Below, in pieces: positions 35,830-45,619 of a DNA stretch of 64,000 nt. A program made the position numbers and the translations under genes. The stretch covers positions 86,603 to 150,602 of the forward strand of contig NZ_LGEA01000094.1 in NCBI RefSeq assembly GCF_001280065.1, written 5' to 3'. The stretch's first letter is position 1, and each line of letters begins with the position of its first letter. Source of the DNA: Streptomyces sp. NRRL B-1140. GTDB lineage: Bacteria > Actinomycetota > Actinomycetes > Streptomycetales > Streptomycetaceae. Below the pieces are notes generated by a model. That model was given only the letters and a program-made list of their open reading frames with translations. It ran no database searches and had not been told where the DNA came from.

Positions 35830-36222
35830 GTGGTCGAGTACCGCATCGACCGGCGCAGTGGCGTCGCCACCTACGTCCAGATCGTCCAGCAGACCAAACA
35901 GGCCCTGCGCCTGGGCCTGCTGGAGCCGGGCGACAAGCTTCCGACGGCCCGCGAGGTCGTGGAGGCCACCGCCATCAACCCGAACACGGTCCTCAAGGCC
36001 TACCGGGAGCTGGAGCGCGAGGGCCTGGTCGAGGCCCGCCGCGGACTGGGCACGTTCGTCCGCAAGGCCCTGAGCACCGCCCCCGTGGACTCCCCGCTGC
36101 GCGCCGACCTGGACGCCTGGGCGGTCCGGGCCCGCGAGGCCGGCCTGGAGCGCGAGGACGTGGCCGCTCTCTTCACTTCCGTACTCGACGCGCATTTCGC
36201 AGACTTCAAGGGGGACGCATGA
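35830..36222 (+). CDS. GntR-family (YtrA subfamily) transcriptional regulator
   Basis: 130 aa. Winged helix with VATYVQIVQQTKQALRLGLL, the LPTAREVVEATAINPNTVLKA recognition region and the short C-terminal dimerisation helices of the YtrA subfamily. YtrA-type genes usually repress an ABC transporter operon they head, as here. ATGA overlap with the ATPase gene. A perfect operator lies directly upstream. Confidence 0.93.
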   Translation: MVEYRIDRRSGVATYVQIVQQTKQALRLGLLEPGDKLPTAREVVEATAINPNTVLKAYRELEREGLVEARRGLGTFVRKALSTAPVDSPLRADLDAWAVRAREAGLEREDVAALFTSVLDAHFADFKGDA

Positions 36223-37103
36223 CCGACACCGCCATCGAGGCGGCCGGGCTGGGCAGGAGGTTCGGGCGACGCCGCGCCCCGGCCCTGGACGGTTGCACCT
36301 TCCGGCTCCCCACGGGCCGCGTGTGCGCCCTCACCGGCCCGAACGGCGCCGGCAAGTCCACCCTGCTCGCCCTGGCGGCCGGGCTGATCCGCCCCACCGA
36401 GGGCACCGTCACCGTGCTCGGTACGGCCCCGGCCGCGGCCCGCGAGCGCCTCGCCTACGTCGCCCAGAACAAGCCCCTGTACCCCCAGCTCACCATCGCC
36501 GGGACCTTGCGGCTGGGCCGCGACCTCAACCCCCGGCGCTGGGACGCCCGGGTCGCCGAACGGATCGTCGCCGAGGGCGACCTCGACCCCGACACGAAGA
36601 TCCGGACGCTCTCCGGCGGCCAGCGCACCCGCGTCGCACTCGCCCTCGCCCTGGGCAAGCGCCCCGAACTGCTGCTCCTGGACGAGCCGATGGCCGACCT
36701 CGACCCGCTCGCCCGGCACCAGCTGACCGCCACGCTCATGGCCGACGCCGCCGAACACGGCACCACGGTTGTCATGTCCTCGCACGTCGTCGCGGAGCTG
36801 GAGGGCTCCTGCGACCACCTGCTGCTGCTCGGCTCGGGCCGCGTCCGGCTCGCCGGGCCGCTCGACGACCTGCTCGCCGCGCACACCCTGGTCACCGGCC
36901 GGGCGGGCGAGGCCCTCGACCCGCACACGGTGGTCGAGTCGCGCACCACCGGCCGCCAGCTGACCGCCCTGGTCCGGCCCACGGGCCCCCTCGGCGACGG
37001 ATTCCAGGGCGACCGCCCGTCCCTGGAGGAAGTCGTCCTGGCCCACCTGCGCTCCCCCGCCGCCCCGCCGCTCCTGCTCGACACGCGGGAGGCCGCCGTA
37101 TGA
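36219..37103 (+). CDS. ABC transporter ATP-binding protein (YtrA operon)
   Basis: 294 aa. Walker A GPNGAGKSTL, Q-loop (YVAQNKPLY), signature LSGGQRTRVAL, Walker B LLLLDEPMADLDP and switch His (SSHVVAELEG). Starts at an ATG overlapping the regulator stop. Two membrane genes follow with 4-base overlaps, so the transporter is probably a 2-permease, 1-ATPase export system, of the type induced by cell-envelope antibiotics in related operons. Confidence 0.93.
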   Translation: MTDTAIEAAGLGRRFGRRRAPALDGCTFRLPTGRVCALTGPNGAGKSTLLALAAGLIRPTEGTVTVLGTAPAAARERLAYVAQNKPLYPQLTIAGTLRLGRDLNPRRWDARVAERIVAEGDLDPDTKIRTLSGGQRTRVALALALGKRPELLLLDEPMADLDPLARHQLTATLMADAAEHGTTVVMSSHVVAELEGSCDHLLLLGSGRVRLAGPLDDLLAAHTLVTGRAGEALDPHTVVESRTTGRQLTALVRPTGPLGDGFQGDRPSLEEVVLAHLRSPAAPPLLLDTREAAV

Positions 37104-38107
37104 CCGCCCTCGACACCGTGACCGCACCCGCCGTCACCCGGCCCGCCTCGCCGTCGCGCGGCCTGCTCCTGGCCATGCTCCGACTGCACCGCACCGCACT
37201 GCTGTTCTGGCTGGGGCTGGTGGCGGTGGCCGCCGGGGCGCTGCTGTGGGCGATGGGCCCGGGCGCGGACGCCGCCTGGGCCGAGTACACGGACCTGGGC
37301 TGCGACCGGCCCCCCACGAACCTCGGCTGCGACATGCCCGGGCCCGCGAACAGCCGGTACGAGACGGCCGTGGCGGTCGGCCTCGGCCTGCTCAGGCTCC
37401 TCCCGCTGCTCACCGGCGCCTGGGCGGGCGGCGCCCTCATCGGCCGCGAGCTGGAGAACGGCACCGCACAGCTCGCCTGGACCCAGTCCGTCAGCCCGGC
37501 CCGCTGGCTGGCCGCCAAGCTCGCGGTCCCGGCCCTGCTGCTCGTGACCGGCACCCTCACGCTGACGCTGCTGCACCGCGTGCTGTGGTCGTCGGACCGT
37601 TCCCTGATCAGTGCCATGCGCTGGCGCGAGTGGCACGACGACGGCGTCTTCGAGATCAACGGCACCGTCGCCGCGGCCGAGGCCCTCGCCGCCCTGGCCG
37701 TCGGCGTCCTGGTGGGGCTGCTGCTGCGCCGGACGCTGCCCGCCCTCGGCGTCGCCGTCCTGGCGGTCGTGTCACTCGTCTACGTCGCCGACGAACTGCG
37801 TCCGCGTCTGTGGCCGGTACGGACGGCCGTGACCAGCCTGGACGACGGCACCCCCGGCATCGACGGCATGATCGTCGAGACCGGCGCCCTGAACGCTTCC
37901 GGTGCCCGCGTCCCGATCCCGTCGTGCTCGGGCGAGCCCGGCTGCGACGCAAGAAACGGCATCACCCACTACTTCGCCGACTACCACCCGGCCTCCCACT
38001 TCTGGCCCCTCCAGCTCATGGAGACCGGCCTCCTCCTCGCCGTCGCCGCCCTGGCGGCCGCGACCGCCTTCGTCCTGCTGCGCCGCCGCACGGGAGCCGC
38101 CGTATGA
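37100..38107 (+). CDS. ABC-2 permease of the YtrA operon, copy 1
   Basis: 335 aa. About six membrane helices, with a Cys-bearing extracytoplasmic loop (CDRPPTNLGCDMPG) after the first. The segment LIGRELENGTAQLAWTQSV is near-identical to the next gene, so the pair are tandem paralogues. Begins at an ATGA overlap with the ATPase gene. Confidence 0.85.
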   Translation: MTALDTVTAPAVTRPASPSRGLLLAMLRLHRTALLFWLGLVAVAAGALLWAMGPGADAAWAEYTDLGCDRPPTNLGCDMPGPANSRYETAVAVGLGLLRLLPLLTGAWAGGALIGRELENGTAQLAWTQSVSPARWLAAKLAVPALLLVTGTLTLTLLHRVLWSSDRSLISAMRWREWHDDGVFEINGTVAAAEALAALAVGVLVGLLLRRTLPALGVAVLAVVSLVYVADELRPRLWPVRTAVTSLDDGTPGIDGMIVETGALNASGARVPIPSCSGEPGCDARNGITHYFADYHPASHFWPLQLMETGLLLAVAALAAATAFVLLRRRTGAAV

Positions 38108-39030
38108 CCGCCCTCACCGCGGCGACCGCCCCCGCCGGCCGTGCCGCCCTCCACCGTGGCGGCCTGCTGCGGGCGGTGCTGCGCACGCACCGCACGGCCC
38201 TGGTCCTGTCCCTCCTGGCCCTGGCCGCCGCGACCGCCGCCCTGATCTGGCTGCACTCCCTGGGGGACGCGGCCCGGGCGGGCGTGAGCGCGTGCGCCAC
38301 GCCCCCGGCGGACGGGCTCCCCTCCTGTGCGGCGGTCGAGGCGATCACCGCCGACGAGGTGTACGCGAACGGCATCGCCGTGCTCGCCACCGCCCTGTCC
38401 TGGGTGATGTTCCCCGTGGCCGCCTGGGCGGGCGGCGCCCTCGTGGGCCGTGAGCTGGAGAGCGGCACCGCACAGCTGGCCTGGACCCAGTCGGTCGGCC
38501 CCCTGCGCTGGCTGGCCGCGAAACTGGCCGCCCCGGCCGCGCTGCTCACCGCCGGCACCGGCGCGCTCGTGCCGCTGAACGTCTGGGCGCGCGGCGACGG
38601 CGATCCCGACCTGGTCGGCGACTGGTACTACCCGGACGCGTTCGTGTCGACGGGCCCGGTGGCCGTGGCCTACGCCCTGGCCGGACTCGCCCTCGGCGCC
38701 CTCGCCGGACTGGTGTGGCGCCGGGCCCTGCCCGCCACGGGAGTGGCCCTGGCCGCCTCCCTGCTCCTCCACAGCCTCCTGGAACGGCACCGGGCAGACC
38801 TCTGGCCGACCGTCAGCCGCATCGCGCCCGGCAGCATCGAACTGCCCCGCTCGGCCTTCCAGGTCACCTGGGACACCCCCAGGCCCCACGGCGTCCAGAT
38901 CAGCCACGCCACGTTCCACCCGCGGTCCCACTTCTGGCCGCTCCAGTACGTGGAGACCGGCCTCCTGCTGGCCGTGGCCGGCACCGCGACGGCCGCCGCC
39001 TTCCTCCTGCTGGCCCGCCGCCTCCCCTGA
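38104..39030 (+). CDS. ABC-2 permease of the YtrA operon, copy 2
   Basis: 308 aa. Shares GALVGRELESGTAQLAWTQS and the final HSHFWPLQ.ETGLLLAVA-type motif with copy 1 (37100-38107). About six helices and a Cys pair in the first loop. ATGA overlap with copy 1. Likely forms a heterodimeric permease with it. Confidence 0.85.
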   Translation: MTALTAATAPAGRAALHRGGLLRAVLRTHRTALVLSLLALAAATAALIWLHSLGDAARAGVSACATPPADGLPSCAAVEAITADEVYANGIAVLATALSWVMFPVAAWAGGALVGRELESGTAQLAWTQSVGPLRWLAAKLAAPAALLTAGTGALVPLNVWARGDGDPDLVGDWYYPDAFVSTGPVAVAYALAGLALGALAGLVWRRALPATGVALAASLLLHSLLERHRADLWPTVSRIAPGSIELPRSAFQVTWDTPRPHGVQISHATFHPRSHFWPLQYVETGLLLAVAGTATAAAFLLLARRLP

Positions 39031-39196
39031 ACCCGGTCCGCGCGTCCTTCCACGGGGGGATGGACGCGCGGCCCGCCCTTTCGGGACACTCCGCGGCGTA
39101 CGGCGTCGCCGAGCACCGTCCACAGCCTGTGGGCAACCGCACCGGCCCCTCACCCGGCCCTGTGGACGCCCGCGAGCCGCTCCCCGATATCCCGCA

Positions 39197-39229
39197 CGTC
39201 ATGTCTCCGTAACCATCGATTCAGACGAG
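39197..39229 (+). promoter_or_regulatory. Tentative degenerate PHO box upstream of ppk
   Basis: Three successive 11-mers (CGTCATGTCTC, CGTAACCATCG, ATTCAGACGAG) place TCA, TAA and TCA at the same register, reminiscent of PhoP direct-repeat units. They are much weaker than those before pstS, so this is a suggestion only. Confidence 0.35.
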
Positions 39230-39246
39230 CTTGCGAAGCTCGGCCA

Positions 39247-41616
39247 ATGAATCCCGCCGTGCCCGAGGCTTCCCCACCCCGCGAGGGTCCCGAGGGAAAC
39301 GGGAGCACTCATGTGGCATCTCCGCTCCCGCCCGTGCTGTCCGACGCGCCCGTGATGCTCGCGGCGCGGAAGAATGGGTCCATGAGCCAGCCGAACACCC
39401 AGGCAGCACAGGTCCAGCACGCGCAGCCCTCCGTGGGCTCCATAGCAGCCCACCGCCCCCACACGGTGGCCGCGGCCGTCTCCGATCTGGAACCGGACAT
39501 CGACGCCGACCTCGACGCGTACGAGGAGTCGCCGTACGACGGGCCCCAGCTGCCGCAGGGTCGTTTCCTCGACCGGGAGCGCAGCTGGCTCGCGTTCAAC
39601 GAGCGGGTGCTGGAACTCGCCGAGGACCCGAACACGCCCCTGCTGGAGCGGGCCAACTTCCTCGCGATCTTCGCCAGCAACCTGGACGAGTTCTTCATGG
39701 TCCGGGTGGCCGGACTGAAGCGCCGCATCGCCACCGGCGTGGCCACCCGCTCCGCCTCCGGCCTCCAGCCGCGCGAGGTGCTGGAGATGATCTGGGCCCG
39801 CTCGCGCGAGCTGATGGCCCGGCACGCCGCCTGCTACCACGAGGACGTCGCCCCCGCACTCGCGGAGGAGGGCATCCACCTGGTCCGCTGGAACGAGCTC
39901 CAGGAGAAGGAGCAGGCCCGCCTGTTCACCCTGTTCCGGCATCAGATCTTCCCCGTGCTGACCCCGCTGGCGGTCGACCCGGCGCACCCCTTCCCGTACA
40001 TCTCCGGCCTGTCCCTGAACCTGGCCGTCGTGGTGCGCAACCCGGTCACCGGCCACAAGCACTTCGCCCGCGTCAAGGTGCCGCCGCTGCTGTCGCGGTT
40101 CCTGGAGAGCTCCCCGGGCCGCTACGTCCCCATCGAGGACGTCATCGCCGCCCACCTGGAGGAGCTGTTCCCGGGCATGGAGGTCCTGGAGCACCACGCC
40201 TTCCGCCTCACCCGCAACGAGGACCTGGAGGTCGAGGAGGACGACGCGGAGAACCTCCTCCAGGCGCTGGAGAAGGAGCTCATGCGGCGCCGCTTCGGCC
40301 CGCCGGTGCGCCTGGAGGTCGAGGAGTCCATCGACCGCGAGGTCCTGGACCTGCTCGTGCGCGAGCTGAAGATCAGCGAGGCCGAGGTCTATCCGCTGCC
40401 CGGCCCGCTGGACCTGACGGGCCTGTTCCGGATCGCCTCGCTGGACCGGCCGGAGCTCAAGTACCGCAAGTTCGTCGCCGGCACCCACCGCGACCTCGCC
40501 GAGGTCGAGTCGGCGTCCCCTCCGGACATCTTCGCCGCGCTGCGCGAGCGGGACGTCCTGCTGCACCACCCGTACGACTCGTTCTCCACCTCCGTCCAGG
40601 CCTTCCTGGAGCAGGCGGCCGGCGACCCGGCCGTTCTCGCCATCAAGCAGACGCTGTACCGCACGTCGGGCGACTCCCCGATAGTCGACGCCCTCATCGA
40701 GGCCGCGGAGACCGGCAAGCAGGTCCTGGTCCTGGTCGAGATCAAGGCCCGCTTCGACGAGCACGCCAACATCAAGTGGGCGCGCAAACTGGAGGAGGCC
40801 GGCTGTCACGTGGTCTACGGCCTGGTCGGCCTGAAGACCCACTGCAAGCTGTCGCTGGTGGTCCGCCAGGAGGGCGAGACGCTCCGCCGCTACAGCCACG
40901 TCGGCACCGGCAACTACCACCCGAAGACGGCCCGCCTCTACGAGGACCTCGGCCTGCTCACCGCCGACCCGCAGGTCGGCGCCGACCTCTCGGACCTCTT
41001 CAACCGCCTGTCCGGCTACTCACGCCGGGAGACCTACCGCCGGCTGCTCGTGGCGCCCAAGTCGCTGCGCGACGGCCTGGTCTCACGGATCACCAAGGAG
41101 ATCCAGCACCACCGCGCGGGACGGCCCGCGTACGTCCGCATCAAGGTCAACTCGATGGTCGACGAGGCCGTCATCGACGCCTGCTACCGCGCGGCCCAGG
41201 CGGGCGTGCCGGTGGACATCTGGGTGCGCGGCATCTGCGCCGTGCGCCCGGGCGTGGCCGGCCTGTCGGAGAACATCAGGGTCCGCTCGATCCTCGGCCG
41301 TTTCCTCGAGCACTCCCGGGTGTTCGCCTTCGGCAACGGCGGCGAGCCCGAGGTGTGGTTCGGCAGCGCCGACATGATGCACCGCAACCTCGACCGCCGG
41401 ATAGAGGCCCTGGTCCGGGTCACCGACCCGGCCCACCGGGCAGCCCTGAACCGGCTGCTGGAGACCGGCATGTCCGACTCCACCGCCTCCTGGCACCTCG
41501 GCCCGGACGGCGACTGGACCCGGCATGCGACCGACGCGGACGGACAGCCCCTGCGCAACGTCCAGGAGATGCTCATAGACGCCCGGAGGCGCCGGCGTGG
41601 CACAGCGACACCTTGA
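39247..41616 (+). CDS. ppk: Polyphosphate kinase 1
   Basis: Reversibly transfers the terminal ATP phosphate to polyphosphate. 789 aa from the first ATG. N-domain [19 protein letters not shown] and [15 protein letters not shown], head domain, then two catalytic phospholipase-D-like domains with the phospho-His motif [11 protein letters not shown] and [16 protein letters not shown]. Possible later starts at 39355 and 39382 (the latter with GGAAG) would remove a non-conserved N-terminal tail of 36 to 45 residues. Overlaps the CHAD gene by 20 bases. Confidence 0.95.
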   Translation: MNPAVPEASPPREGPEGNGSTHVASPLPPVLSDAPVMLAARKNGSMSQPNTQAAQVQHAQPSVGSIAAHRPHTVAAAVSDLEPDIDADLDAYEESPYDGPQLPQGRFLDRERSWLAFNERVLELAEDPNTPLLERANFLAIFASNLDEFFMVRVAGLKRRIATGVATRSASGLQPREVLEMIWARSRELMARHAACYHEDVAPALAEEGIHLVRWNELQEKEQARLFTLFRHQIFPVLTPLAVDPAHPFPYISGLSLNLAVVVRNPVTGHKHFARVKVPPLLSRFLESSPGRYVPIEDVIAAHLEELFPGMEVLEHHAFRLTRNEDLEVEEDDAENLLQALEKELMRRRFGPPVRLEVEESIDREVLDLLVRELKISEAEVYPLPGPLDLTGLFRIASLDRPELKYRKFVAGTHRDLAEVESASPPDIFAALRERDVLLHHPYDSFSTSVQAFLEQAAGDPAVLAIKQTLYRTSGDSPIVDALIEAAETGKQVLVLVEIKARFDEHANIKWARKLEEAGCHVVYGLVGLKTHCKLSLVVRQEGETLRRYSHVGTGNYHPKTARLYEDLGLLTADPQVGADLSDLFNRLSGYSRRETYRRLLVAPKSLRDGLVSRITKEIQHHRAGRPAYVRIKVNSMVDEAVIDACYRAAQAGVPVDIWVRGICAVRPGVAGLSENIRVRSILGRFLEHSRVFAFGNGGEPEVWFGSADMMHRNLDRRIEALVRVTDPAHRAALNRLLETGMSDSTASWHLGPDGDWTRHATDADGQPLRNVQEMLIDARRRRRGTATP

Positions 41617-42673
41617 CCCCACGGACCCCCGGTCCAGGCACGACGGGCCCGCCCCCACCGGAGACGCCCTCGCGGGCTATCTGCGGGCCCAGGCCACGGA
41701 GTTCCTCCGGGCGCTGCGCCTGCACCGGGAGACGGGGTCGGGGCCGAACGGCTCTGAGGGGTCCGCCGAAGCGGCCCGCGCCCTGCGCCGCTCGGCCCGC
41801 CGTATCAGCGCCAGCCTGCACTCGTTCCAGTCCCTCCTCGACGCGGACTGGTGCGAGACGATGCGCCCCGAACTGGCCTGGGTCTCGGGGACCCTGGCCA
41901 TGGAGCACGCGTATACGGCCCGCCTGGAACGCCTGCTGGCGGCCCTGCACCGCTTGTCGGGCTCCACGGCGTTCCCGGCCCAGGCCGGCGCACGGGCGGG
42001 CGCGGCGGCGCACCCCAGGGCCGGTGCCGCCGCGCCGGAACGCGGCAATCTGACCGTCGGCGCGGCCAAGGCGGGCGCCCTGCTCGACCGCCAGCTCACC
42101 CTCGCCCGCACCCGGGCCCATTCCACCGCCCTGCAGGCCCTGGGCAGCAGCCGCTTCCACGCCGTCGCGGACAAGGTCGCCGTCCTGGCCAGCGAGGTCC
42201 CCCTCACGAAGACCGCCGGCACCACCGACCTGCGCCCCCTGGCCCGGTCCGCCCACGACCGCCTCGCCGACGCCGTGACCGCACTCCCCCTCGTCACCGC
42301 GGGAAACCCGTACAACGCCACGGCCCTCGTCCACGGCCTGTCCCCGGACACGGTCCCGCACCCGCAGGACGCCCCATGGCACCAGGTCAGGCTGCTGCTG
42401 CGCCTGCACCGCTACGCCCGCGAGGCCGTCAGCGGCCCGAAGGGCAACGCCGTGGTCGACCTGCGCCTGCTCTCCGCGGGCCAGGCCCTGAACCGGCACC
42501 GCGACGCCTCGGAGGCGGCGGCAGCGGCGGCCCAGGCGGCCCGTACCCCGCGCATCGCCCCGGCCACGGCGTACGCCCTCGGCGTGCTGCACGCCGACCA
42601 GCGGCACGAGGTGGAGGCGGCGCGCTTCGCGTTCCAGCAGGCCTGGCAGAAGGAGACCGTGGGCGCGTCATGA
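41597..42673 (+). CDS. CHAD-domain polyphosphate-associated protein
   Basis: 358 aa all-helical CHAD protein. Conserved basic residues of the family are present ([17 protein letters not shown] and [18 protein letters not shown]). CHAD domains bind inorganic polyphosphate, and this gene overlaps ppk, so a role in polyP granules or storage is well supported by family and context. The GTG start lies inside the ppk 3' end. Confidence 0.85.
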   Translation: MAQRHLDPTDPRSRHDGPAPTGDALAGYLRAQATEFLRALRLHRETGSGPNGSEGSAEAARALRRSARRISASLHSFQSLLDADWCETMRPELAWVSGTLAMEHAYTARLERLLAALHRLSGSTAFPAQAGARAGAAAHPRAGAAAPERGNLTVGAAKAGALLDRQLTLARTRAHSTALQALGSSRFHAVADKVAVLASEVPLTKTAGTTDLRPLARSAHDRLADAVTALPLVTAGNPYNATALVHGLSPDTVPHPQDAPWHQVRLLLRLHRYAREAVSGPKGNAVVDLRLLSAGQALNRHRDASEAAAAAAQAARTPRIAPATAYALGVLHADQRHEVEAARFAFQQAWQKETVGAS

Positions 42674-42705
42674 CCGGGCCCGGCACCAGGAGGCGGTGAG
42701 ACACG

Positions 42706-43140
42706 GTGAACATTCCCAAGGACACCACCGTCCGGGCTGCGGGCTGCGTCCTGTGGCGCCGGTCCCCGGCCACCGGCGAGCCGGAGCTCTGTCTCGTGCA
42801 CCGGCCGAAATACGACGACTGGTCGTGGCCCAAGGGGAAACTGAAGCGCGGCGAGGACGCACTCACCGGCGCCCTGCGCGAGGTGGCGGAGGAGACGGGC
42901 TGCCGTGCCCTGCCGGGCCCCGAGCTGTCCACTCAGCGCTACCTGGCGGGCGGGCGCCCCAAGCAGGTCCGCTACTGGGCCGCCGAGGCGGTGAGCTGCG
43001 CGTTCTCGCCGACGGACGAGGTGGACCGGGTGCTGTGGCTGGCGCCCGCCGTCGCCCGCGACCGTCTCACCCAGCCCCACGACCGGCCCCTGGTCGGCGA
43101 ACTGCTCGCCGTGCTGCACCTGCCCCGGACGGGCGGCTGA
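42706..43140 (+). CDS. Nudix (MutT-like) hydrolase
   Basis: 144 aa with a complete Nudix box, G-x5-E-x7-REVAEETG (GKLKRGEDALTGALREVAEE). Nearby WSWPKGKL is typical of MutT/ApaH-like enzymes acting on nucleoside polyphosphates or 8-oxo-dGTP. GTG start. Located between the ppk/CHAD pair and pstS; a role with polyphosphate or nucleotides is plausible, substrate undecided. Confidence 0.88.
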   Translation: MNIPKDTTVRAAGCVLWRRSPATGEPELCLVHRPKYDDWSWPKGKLKRGEDALTGALREVAEETGCRALPGPELSTQRYLAGGRPKQVRYWAAEAVSCAFSPTDEVDRVLWLAPAVARDRLTQPHDRPLVGELLAVLHLPRTGG

Positions 43141-43228
43141 CCGGACCGTCCCGATTCGTCCGCGAAAGCGGAATGACGACGTGCTCTCCCCGTGAGCATT
43201 CCGTTACCTCACCAGGCCTTAGACAGGG

Positions 43229-43272
43229 GTTCACCCCTCGTTCATGTGCGGCCATCGACGCCTTCACCTGAT
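43229..43272 (+). promoter_or_regulatory. PHO box (PhoP direct-repeat units) upstream of pstS
   Basis: Four units at exact 11-base spacing: GTTCACCCCTC (43229), GTTCATGTGCG (43240), GCCATCGACGC (43251) and CTTCACCTGAT (43262). The first two match the Streptomyces PHO consensus (GTTCACC-like); units 3 and 4 are weaker. They lie 115 to 158 bases before the pstS start. Phosphate-starvation induction by PhoP is expected. Confidence 0.85.
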
Positions 43273-43386
43273 CTGCCTAATTTCGGCCTTACCGACGCGA
43301 GCCGCGCCTGCTGAGTACGGCCGTGTCCGCGACACCTCGTCTTCGCACGCCGCCGATCAGGACGGCGGCTCCTGGAAGGAACTCAA

Positions 43387-44514
43387 GTGAAGCTTCAGCG
43401 CATGAACCGGCGGGCCCTCGCTCTCGGTGCTCTCGCCGTCTCCGGCGCCCTGGCCCTCACGGCGTGCGGCTCCGACGACACCGGCGGCGCCTCCGGCGGC
43501 GGTTCCTCCAACGCCGCCGCGCCGAGCAACGTCAAGTGCGACGACGCCAAGGGCCAGCTGCTGGCCGACGGCTCCTCCGCGCAGAAGAACGCGATCGACG
43601 CCTGGGTGAAGCAGTTCACCGCGGCCTGCCAGGGCCTCCAGATCAACTACAAGGGCGGCGGCTCCGGCGCCGGCGTCACCGCGTTCACCCAGGGCCAGGT
43701 CGCCTTCGCCGGCTCCGACTCGGCACTCAAGCCCGACGAGGTCGCCGCCTCCAAGAAGGTCTGCAACGGCGGCCAGGGCATCGACCTGCCGATGGTCGGC
43801 GGCCCGATCGCGGTCGGCTACAACGTCAACGGCGTGGACAACCTCGTCCTGGACGCCCCGACCCTGGCGAAGATCTTCAACGGCAAGATCACCAACTGGA
43901 ACGACGCGGCGATCAAGAAGCTGAACCCCGAGGCGAAGCTCCCGGACCTCAAGATCCAGGCGTTCCACCGCTCGGACGACTCCGGCACCACGGACAACTT
44001 CACCAAGTACCTGATCGCCACCGCCAAGAGCGACTGGCCCTACGACGGCGGCAAGACCTGGCAGGCCAAGGGCGGCCAGTCCGCCTCCGGCTCCTCCGGC
44101 GTCGCCCAGCAGGTGAAGCAGACCAACGGCGCCATCGGCTACTTCGAGCTGTCCTACGCCAAGGACGGCCTGAAGACGGTCGACCTCGACACGGGCGCCG
44201 CCCAGCCGGTCAAGGCCACCGTCGAGAACGCCACCAAGGCGATCTCCGAGGCCAAGGTCGTCGGCACGGGCAAGGACCTCTCCCTGCAGCTGAACTACGG
44301 CACCAAGGCCGAGGGCGCCTACCCGATGGTCCTCGTCACCTACGAGATCGTCTGCGACAAGGGCAACAAGTCCGACACCCTGCCCGGCACCAAGGCGTTC
44401 CTGCGCTACATCGCCTCCGAGGACGGCCAGAAGGTCCTCTCGGAGAACGACTACGCGCCGATCCCGGCCGACATCATCTCCCAGGTCCGCACCACCATCG
44501 AGGGCCTGAGCTGA
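43387..44514 (+). CDS. pstS: Phosphate-binding lipoprotein PstS
   Basis: 375 aa high-affinity phosphate receptor on the outer face of the membrane. Lipobox LALTACGSD (lipid-modified Cys). Phosphate ligands: the GSSAQ loop (DGSSAQKNAID), SDSALKP and HRSDDSGTTDNF. The GTG at 43387 with GGAAGGAAC upstream gives the signal sequence MKLQRMNRRALALGALAVSG. First gene of pstSCAB, under the PHO box. Confidence 0.95.
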   Translation: MKLQRMNRRALALGALAVSGALALTACGSDDTGGASGGGSSNAAAPSNVKCDDAKGQLLADGSSAQKNAIDAWVKQFTAACQGLQINYKGGGSGAGVTAFTQGQVAFAGSDSALKPDEVAASKKVCNGGQGIDLPMVGGPIAVGYNVNGVDNLVLDAPTLAKIFNGKITNWNDAAIKKLNPEAKLPDLKIQAFHRSDDSGTTDNFTKYLIATAKSDWPYDGGKTWQAKGGQSASGSSGVAQQVKQTNGAIGYFELSYAKDGLKTVDLDTGAAQPVKATVENATKAISEAKVVGTGKDLSLQLNYGTKAEGAYPMVLVTYEIVCDKGNKSDTLPGTKAFLRYIASEDGQKVLSENDYAPIPADIISQVRTTIEGLS

Positions 44515-44519
44515 CCCGC

Positions 44520-44555
44520 GTGCGGCCCGGCCCCCTCCCCGGGGCCGGGCCGCAC
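44520..44555 (+). terminator. Strong hairpin between pstS and pstC
   Basis: Perfect 15-bp GC stem (arms 44520-44534 and 44541-44555) with a CTCCCC loop and no T-tract, starting 6 bases after the pstS stop. It could be a partial terminator or a 3' RNA-stability element, giving more PstS than permease. Confidence 0.75.
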
Positions 44556-44617
44556 CGTCCGGTGCACCGCCGCCAGTGGCCGTACCCCGCGTACGGCTCC
44601 GCAGACCGGAGAACCCG

Positions 44618-45619
44618 ATGGGCACACCCACACAGACAACCGACACCTCTCCCCCCGCCTCACAGCCGGCCGTCGACAAGCGCGCCGCACGCGGGGCCAC
44701 CCGGCCCGGAGACCGGATCTTCCTCGGTCTCTCCCGCGGCTCGGGCATCCTGCTGCTGGTGATCATGGCCGCGATAGCGGTCTTCCTCACCTACCGCGCC
44801 TCCCTCGCGATCAGCAAGGACCAGGGCAACTTCCTCACGACCTTCCAGTGGGACACCAACCTCGTCCCGCCGAACTTCGGCATCGCCGTCCTGGCCTTCG
44901 GCACGGTCGTCTCCTCGATCGTCGCCATGGTCATCGCGGTCCCGGTCGCCGTCGCCATCGCGCTGTTCCTCACGCACTACGCCCCGCGCCGGATCCGCGG
45001 CCCCATCGCGTACGTGATCGACCTGCTCGCCGCCGTGCCGTCCATCGTCTACGGCCTGTGGGGCGCCCTCGTCCTGGTGCCGCACATGACCGGCCTCTTC
45101 GGCTGGCTGAACGACTACTTCGGCTGGACCGGCGTCTTCTCCTGGGAGGGCGGCGCCCCCCGCTCGATGCTGACGGTCGGCATCCTGCTCGCGATCATGA
45201 TCCTGCCGATCATCACCAACGTGAGCCGCGAGGTCTTCCGCCAGGTCCCGCAGATGCACGAGGAGGCCGCCCTGGCGCTCGGCGCCACCCGCTGGGAGGT
45301 GATCCGCATGGCGGTCATCCCCTTCGGCCGCTCCGGCGTCATCTCCGCCTCGATGCTCGGCCTCGGCCGCGCCCTCGGCGAGACCATGGCCGTGGCCACC
45401 GTGCTCTCCCCGACCTTCGACATCCAGGCGAGCCTCCTGGACCCGGGCGGCGGCACGTTCGCCCAGAACATCGCCAGCAAGTTCGGTGAGGCCACCGAGT
45501 TCGGCCGCGACGCGCTGATCGCCTCCGGTCTGGTCCTGTTCGTCATCACCCTGCTGGTCAACGGCGCGGCCCGGGCGATCATCGCCCGCCGCAAGGAGTA
45601 CTCGGGGGCCAACGCATGA
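44618..45619 (+). CDS. pstC: Phosphate ABC transporter permease PstC
   Basis: 333 aa membrane protein with about six helices and the permease EAA-loop signature (HEEAALALGATRWEVIRMAV). N-terminal cytoplasmic tail of about 35 residues. The ATG at 44618 has CGGAG before it. Overlaps pstA by ATGA. Forms the channel with PstA and receives phosphate from PstS. Confidence 0.94.
   Translation: MGTPTQTTDTSPPASQPAVDKRAARGATRPGDRIFLGLSRGSGILLLVIMAAIAVFLTYRASLAISKDQGNFLTTFQWDTNLVPPNFGIAVLAFGTVVSSIVAMVIAVPVAVAIALFLTHYAPRRIRGPIAYVIDLLAAVPSIVYGLWGALVLVPHMTGLFGWLNDYFGWTGVFSWEGGAPRSMLTVGILLAIMILPIITNVSREVFRQVPQMHEEAALALGATRWEVIRMAVIPFGRSGVISASMLGLGRALGETMAVATVLSPTFDIQASLLDPGGGTFAQNIASKFGEATEFGRDALIASGLVLFVITLLVNGAARAIIARRKEYSGANA

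Noticed and set aside
39231..42053. 940-codon frame overlapping ppk
   Set aside because: Arg/Pro-rich translation in the wrong frame; ppk in the adjacent frame has all PPK1 motifs.
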